Of a stretch of DNA of 64,000 nucleotides, positions 60,040 to 64,000 are shown in pieces; within the stretch, counting starts at the first letter, position 1; every line of letters starts with the position of its first letter. Below the pieces are notes generated by a model that did no database searches, had not been told where the DNA came from, and was given only the letters and a program-made list of their open reading frames with translations. The stretch is from NCBI RefSeq assembly GCF_019649055.1, contig NW_026570320.1, positions 372,001 to 436,000 on the forward strand, in the 5' to 3' direction. Source of the stretch: Paramacrobiotus metropolitanus (lineage: Eukaryota; Tardigrada; Eutardigrada; Parachela; Macrobiotidae). A program made the position numbers and the translations under genes.

Positions 60040-61018
60040 ACTACTTGGCATGTGTTGTTTCAAATAATTCAAGCCGGCTCTGTGGCTGGACATCTACAAG
60101 GTTCTTCGGATGACTTTAATTTAAATGATACACCACCAAGTAACGCCTAAACGATGTTGATTATAAATGGGAATTCGTGGTTTGTGTCACTTTGTGTGCA
60201 GTTGCAGTTAGGACGTACGTGCAGGCTAACATTTTAGTGTTTCATTTGTCTTTGGTTCCGTTTGGTAAATAAAAGTGATTTTCAACGGCGGCTTTTGATT
60301 TTCATGTTTCATAACTGACATCGGCCAAATATTTTCTTACTATCAGTTACGCAGTTACCAATAATACCAAAATGGAATACCGTCTGAGAAGTGCTAGTAT
60401 AGTAATTATTTCTGTATTATTACGCCTTTGATCGATAAATTGTGCTTGAGTAAAATAAAAGCAACACTCGACAACTGCGAAAACATTCGAGCTTTACTGC
60501 CTGTAGAAGTATTCTATTCAAAGTTGTACTTTGTAGCCTAAAAAACCAAACAAACAGAATATAAAAGCGCAAGCGACTTAGAGATCTCAGGAGTTTAGGG
60601 AATGAAAGGAAAATTTGAGATCATCCACTTGGGCACTGTCAAAATTTACGTATATCACAAAAAAGCGCAACGTACTTGTATATCACAAGAAAGCGCTAAA
60701 TAACAAATTAGCGGCATTATTAGCCGATATACTGTCACGTTCAGGTCAAAAATGCACAACTTTCGAGTGTCATGATCATTTCTTAAAAGAACTAAATAGT
60801 ACTCAATTACTAATCGTAAGTAAAATTTTAAACAACCACGGAAATCGTAAATTAAACAACCGTTCCACACGGCAATGTGGATCGGACAGTTACGGAAAGT
60901 TAAAAACAAAACTCATAAAACAGGATCAGCCTTGCTGCCAGCGCCATCGGCAGTATCAACCTTACAAAAACGTTTTACGGAGCGAAGCCTTAATGCAGAA
61001 CTTTCTTCCAAAATTTTC
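60040..61018. other. convergent intergenic region
   Basis: This holds the 3' UTRs of ATP5MC and DHFR. The 140-codon frame at 60615-61037 begins at a non-ATG codon, has no known motif and runs into the DHFR stop, so it is not called. Confidence 0.5.
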
Positions 61019-61585
61019 TCACCAAGTCTTGGTTTGAAACACCTGATACTGATATTCTATCCCGTTTTCGGACTGAACATCTTGTGGAAGTCGAGAATCC
61101 ACCACCTGTTCCATTTTGCTGAGCTGCTCTAAAGGAAAAAATGCATCGCATTCGAAATTCCCGTGAACCTTCGTAAGGTACACGCGGTGAAGATGCGCAG
61201 ATTCAAAGGCATGCTGATAGAGCGATTGTCCGCCAATAATCCATACGATATCCACTTCGTCCACCAGCGGCGCCGTGCAGAGCAGACTCAATGCGTCTTC
61301 CATGGAACTGGCCTGATATGCGAGTGGTGCCAGATCCGTTAAACTGTTGGTCACGACAACGTTAATGCGATTCTTCAACGGACGATTTTTCTCCGGAATG
61401 GAAAACCACGTTTTCCGACCCATGATAACAGCGTTCTTTTTGTTCGGCTGCTCACTTTCCGTGGTTAATCGCGCGAACTGCTTCATTTCTCCTTTCAGAG
61501 TCCAAGGCAGCCCTCCTTTGTTGCCTATACCACCATTTTCGCAGGCGGCGACGATCAGGTTGAACTTTTTTGCATGATGCGCCAT
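61019..61585 (-). CDS. DHFR: dihydrofolate reductase, intronless
   Basis: This enzyme makes tetrahydrofolate from dihydrofolate with NADPH. A single exon of 188 residues starts at the ATG at 61585 (the codon before it is GTG). Landmarks are NLIVAACENGGIGNKGGLPW at the active site, the VIMGRKTWFSIPEKNRPLKN nucleotide-binding stretch, VVVTNS and IVWIIGGQSLYQHA. The end, IEYQYQVFQTKTW, is the usual final beta strand. The proton-donor acidic residue lies in the EMKQFARLT helix. No bifunctional thymidylate synthase is attached, as in animals. Vertebrate DHFR has introns, so their absence here is notable but not unusual for small invertebrate genomes. Confidence 0.96.
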   Translation of the reverse strand: MAHHAKKFNLIVAACENGGIGNKGGLPWTLKGEMKQFARLTTESEQPNKKNAVIMGRKTWFSIPEKNRPLKNRINVVVTNSLTDLAPLAYQASSMEDALSLLCTAPLVDEVDIVWIIGGQSLYQHAFESAHLHRVYLTKVHGNFECDAFFPLEQLSKMEQVVDSRLPQDVQSENGIEYQYQVFQTKTW

Positions 61586-62290
61586 CACTGTTGTGCTGAT
61601 AAATACAACAATCGGTTTATTGTCCTTGCCAAAATGGTTAAAGGGATCCGCAAAGCGCTATGAGTAGTTAGCGAAGTTACTTACCATTAGCGAAAAAATT
61701 TAGAGGTGCAGAAACTGAATTTCATCCAAGCTCCTAACAAATGAGCACTACGTGATTCTGTAATATACAGTATGTACGGTGATTTTAATGACAAACTTAT
61801 TTGTCACTAAAATTGAAAAAACTCGTACATATTTCGAACTTTGTTTTCGAAAAATACGATTTGATACTGTAATACTGTATACTAAATTTTTATTAATTTT
61901 ATAATTTTATTACATTAAAAACTGATTTAAAGTGCAAAGTGCAGACACTCGGTCGGTTTTTCGACGGTTCGGGCTTTTGACGAATGGTTCAACTTCAAAC
62001 CGCATAAATAAAAAACAAACAAAAACGTGATTCTGTTCACTATTGGTAAAATTCTTCATTTTAAAGGATTTTGGAAGAAAGGAATAATTATCCAGACTGT
62101 GAGGGATCGATTGTTTACTTCCTGCCAGTTCCTGGCCGCAGCAAATGCGAGGATTGATGATCGTGAAAATTATACTTTTGTATATTTTCCGGTTTACATC
62201 TTCCTTTTGGTCCGGGATAGTTTGCCTGTTGACAGTGATGTCTGATTGTCCGTCATCCATAATACTTGAAAGCTATCTACCATACCTACG
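61586..62290. promoter_or_regulatory. divergent intergenic region between DHFR and the coiled-coil gene
   Basis: The start codons on opposite strands are about 700 bases apart. The interval presumably carries both promoters. The ORFs at 61910-62260 on both strands are mutual shadows. Confidence 0.4.
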
Positions 62291-64000
62291 ATGTCTGTAG
62301 AACCAGAATCGCCCCAACTGGGAATCACTTCGGAAGAATTTGAAATTTACCAAGTGAGATTGTAAAATACCAGAATTTGTTTATTTTTTGGACGCATTTT
62401 TTCCTTTGTTTCAGAAACAATTTATCAAGGAGCGTGATGAGAAATACGCTTTACTGGAAAAGGTTCGGAGACTAGAACAAGGTTAGGACCTTTAATCAGT
62501 TTAATGTCCTTTATTATTATTATTATCGAACCAACAGTAGCCAAACTCCACTTGGGAGACTTTTAAGGCTATTGGAATTTATTTTTGGTATATTGAAAAT
62601 TTTTATACTTTTTTTTGGTTTGATTTTTTATTTTTATGAGATAAAAGTTACTCATCTTTGAAGCTTGTTGGCGTGATATGGCAGATATTCTAACATGAAT
62701 TTAACTATTCTGTAACTTGCCTAACTTACGCTTGCGTGATCTAAATTTTATGGTAAACGGGAGAAGCAAAGTAATCAGATTAATTTTGTGGTTTACAACT
62801 TGTACACTGCAGTAAATTGATGTTTCACTCGTGGTTATGCTTGCAGAAAACGCTCGGCTGTCGGTCGAGAAACCTGATAAAGAATTTGATGTGAAAATTT
62901 TCAGGGATAAGGTACGTTCGTGTGATTTATCGATCTTATCTCGGTCAAGATTGTAAAATGCCGTTTGATGCTCATTTTCCCTCCTTGGCTCATGCTCCAT
63001 GGCTTACGGGGATTCAGGCTTATAATTTTTTGTATATATTTTGCAGGTTTGCGTTACAACACTGAAACCCATAGTCTCAGACTAATTCTGTATTTAATAT
63101 TCTTATGCTGGATGATTTGATAAATTGCACTGTTGGAAGTTCGTAATTAAAATCTTGTTCAGATTGAAAAGGTTTCTGGCTGTGTTTCATGGTTTGTTAA
63201 ATTGATGCTTTGATTTCTGTTTCAATAACTTAATAATACCACTAACAATTTTCAGGTCATTTTCGGTGCTTTCAGAATTCAGTGTTTAAATTTTTAACCA
63301 TTTTAAATAGTGTCTGCTACGTTGGCTTATTTCTTGATGACCAGACTTTTGCCGAATTAAAGGACTAATTGCGTTTGTGCTTTTAGCTTCAAAAGCCACT
63401 TCACAGTTTACTATCCCGAACCAAAAGGGATTCGGAAGTAGAATCCAATATCCAGCAAGAGAATGAAGCACTTCAAAAACGTCTGCACAGTCAAGAGGAA
63501 GATTTTCAGCGCCAGAATTTTCTTCTCATGCAGGAATTGCAGATCGCCATTACGAAAAATGAGGAACTAGAAAAACGGTTTAAATCTCTCGTAAATGTCG
63601 GCTCGGAAGGCAATGTGTCGAAGGTGGCCGAGTTGGAAAATGAAATACGAATACTGTTATCCGAATTGTCAGCTTATCGAAAACCGATCCCACCGTCTGC
63701 ATCCATGGGGGATGGACAGGCGGATGATAACAGTCAGTCTCTCGTAGCGGATTTACAATTCCGAATCGCTGCTGCTACCGAAGAGAAGTCCCTCCTGCGC
63801 GAGCAGATGGAGTCGGAAAGGGTGAGAAAGCGAAATGAATGTTTTATACGATTACTACCCCTACGTTAGTGGACGGTATATCAGTTTTTCGTTTCTTTTA
63901 GCTTACTGCGCAAAAAAATTTGGACGAGCTGGAGAAGACCGTGACCAATCTGAAAACCGATCTCCAGGCGAAGCAGTCTACTGTTCAGCTGCTGCTTGAA
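62291..64000 (+). CDS. long coiled-coil protein (golgin/GRIP-like candidate), 3' end outside the window
   Basis: Exons 62291-62353, 62415-62481, 62847-62911, 63387-63821 and 63902 onward join in phase. The protein starts MSVEPESPQLGITSEEFEIY, then KQFIKERDEKYALLEKVRRL, and becomes an almost continuous heptad-type coiled coil: LQKRLHSQEEDFQRQNFLLM, VAELENEIRILLSELSAYRK, EKSLLREQMESER, LDELEKTVTNLKTDLQAKQ. No globular domain is visible in this part. The style resembles Golgi-tethering golgins such as GCC2 or other scaffold coiled coils, but the diagnostic C-terminal domain is beyond the window, so I leave it unnamed. Confidence 0.85.

Noticed and set aside
60615-61037. 140-codon plus-strand ORF
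   Set aside because: Non-ATG start, runs over the DHFR 3' end and shows no known domain.

Overview
The window is nuclear DNA from a small-genome invertebrate animal. It is AT-rich, its genes carry short GT-AG introns, and it encodes typical animal proteins on both strands: a SynGAP/DAB2IP-type RasGAP, ninjurin, a membrane-tethered alpha-carbonic anhydrase, the mitochondrial ATP synthase c subunit, proteasome beta-3 and an exosome RNase PH-fold subunit. A tardigrade or another ecdysozoan fits, but I cannot fix the phylum from the sequence. Most gene models below are spliced by eye from protein family conservation and consistent intron phases, so they are not visible as single long ORFs.

Layout, left to right. 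1-5 kb: a possible last exon of an upstream gene, a six-exon dihydrodiol dehydrogenase (DHDH, +) and a two-exon cysteine-rich secreted peptide (-). 7.5-31 kb: one large RasGAP locus (+), with several alternative first exons spread over 15 kb, all spliced in the same phase to a shared core at 24.6-30.9 kb. Its introns hold a pogo-like MITE, long hairpins, a CCACC-rich block and a small secreted-peptide ORF. 31.5-35.2 kb: proteasome beta-3 (PSMB3, -) and an EXOSC8/RRP43-like subunit (+), divergently arranged. 35.7-38.7 kb: a tandem pair of secreted DOMON-domain genes. 40-42.5 kb: a tail-to-tail pair of intronless, secreted GH114-like glycoside hydrolases. 42.7-43.4 kb: a tyrosine-recombinase-type retrotransposon fragment beside GTAC repeats. 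45-49.8 kb: ninjurin and an unrecognised five-exon gene whose last exon lies in a large inverted duplication. 50.6-54.8 kb: carbonic anhydrase (-). 55.8-56.2 kb: a foldback element. 58.7-60 kb: ATP synthase subunit c (+). 61-61.6 kb: intronless DHFR (-). 62.3-64 kb: the start of a coiled-coil protein that runs off the window.

Four conserved genes (DHDH, RasGAP, EXOSC8-like, the second GH114 copy) each carry exactly one one-base indel, each at a mononucleotide run. The coding sequence is otherwise conserved on both sides. The simplest reading is residual long-read homopolymer error rather than four separate pseudogenes, and this should be kept in mind for any model here. The strongest biological leads are the multi-promoter RasGAP locus, the intronless GH114 pair (candidate horizontal acquisition) and the exon-containing foldback in the 47-50 kb gene.
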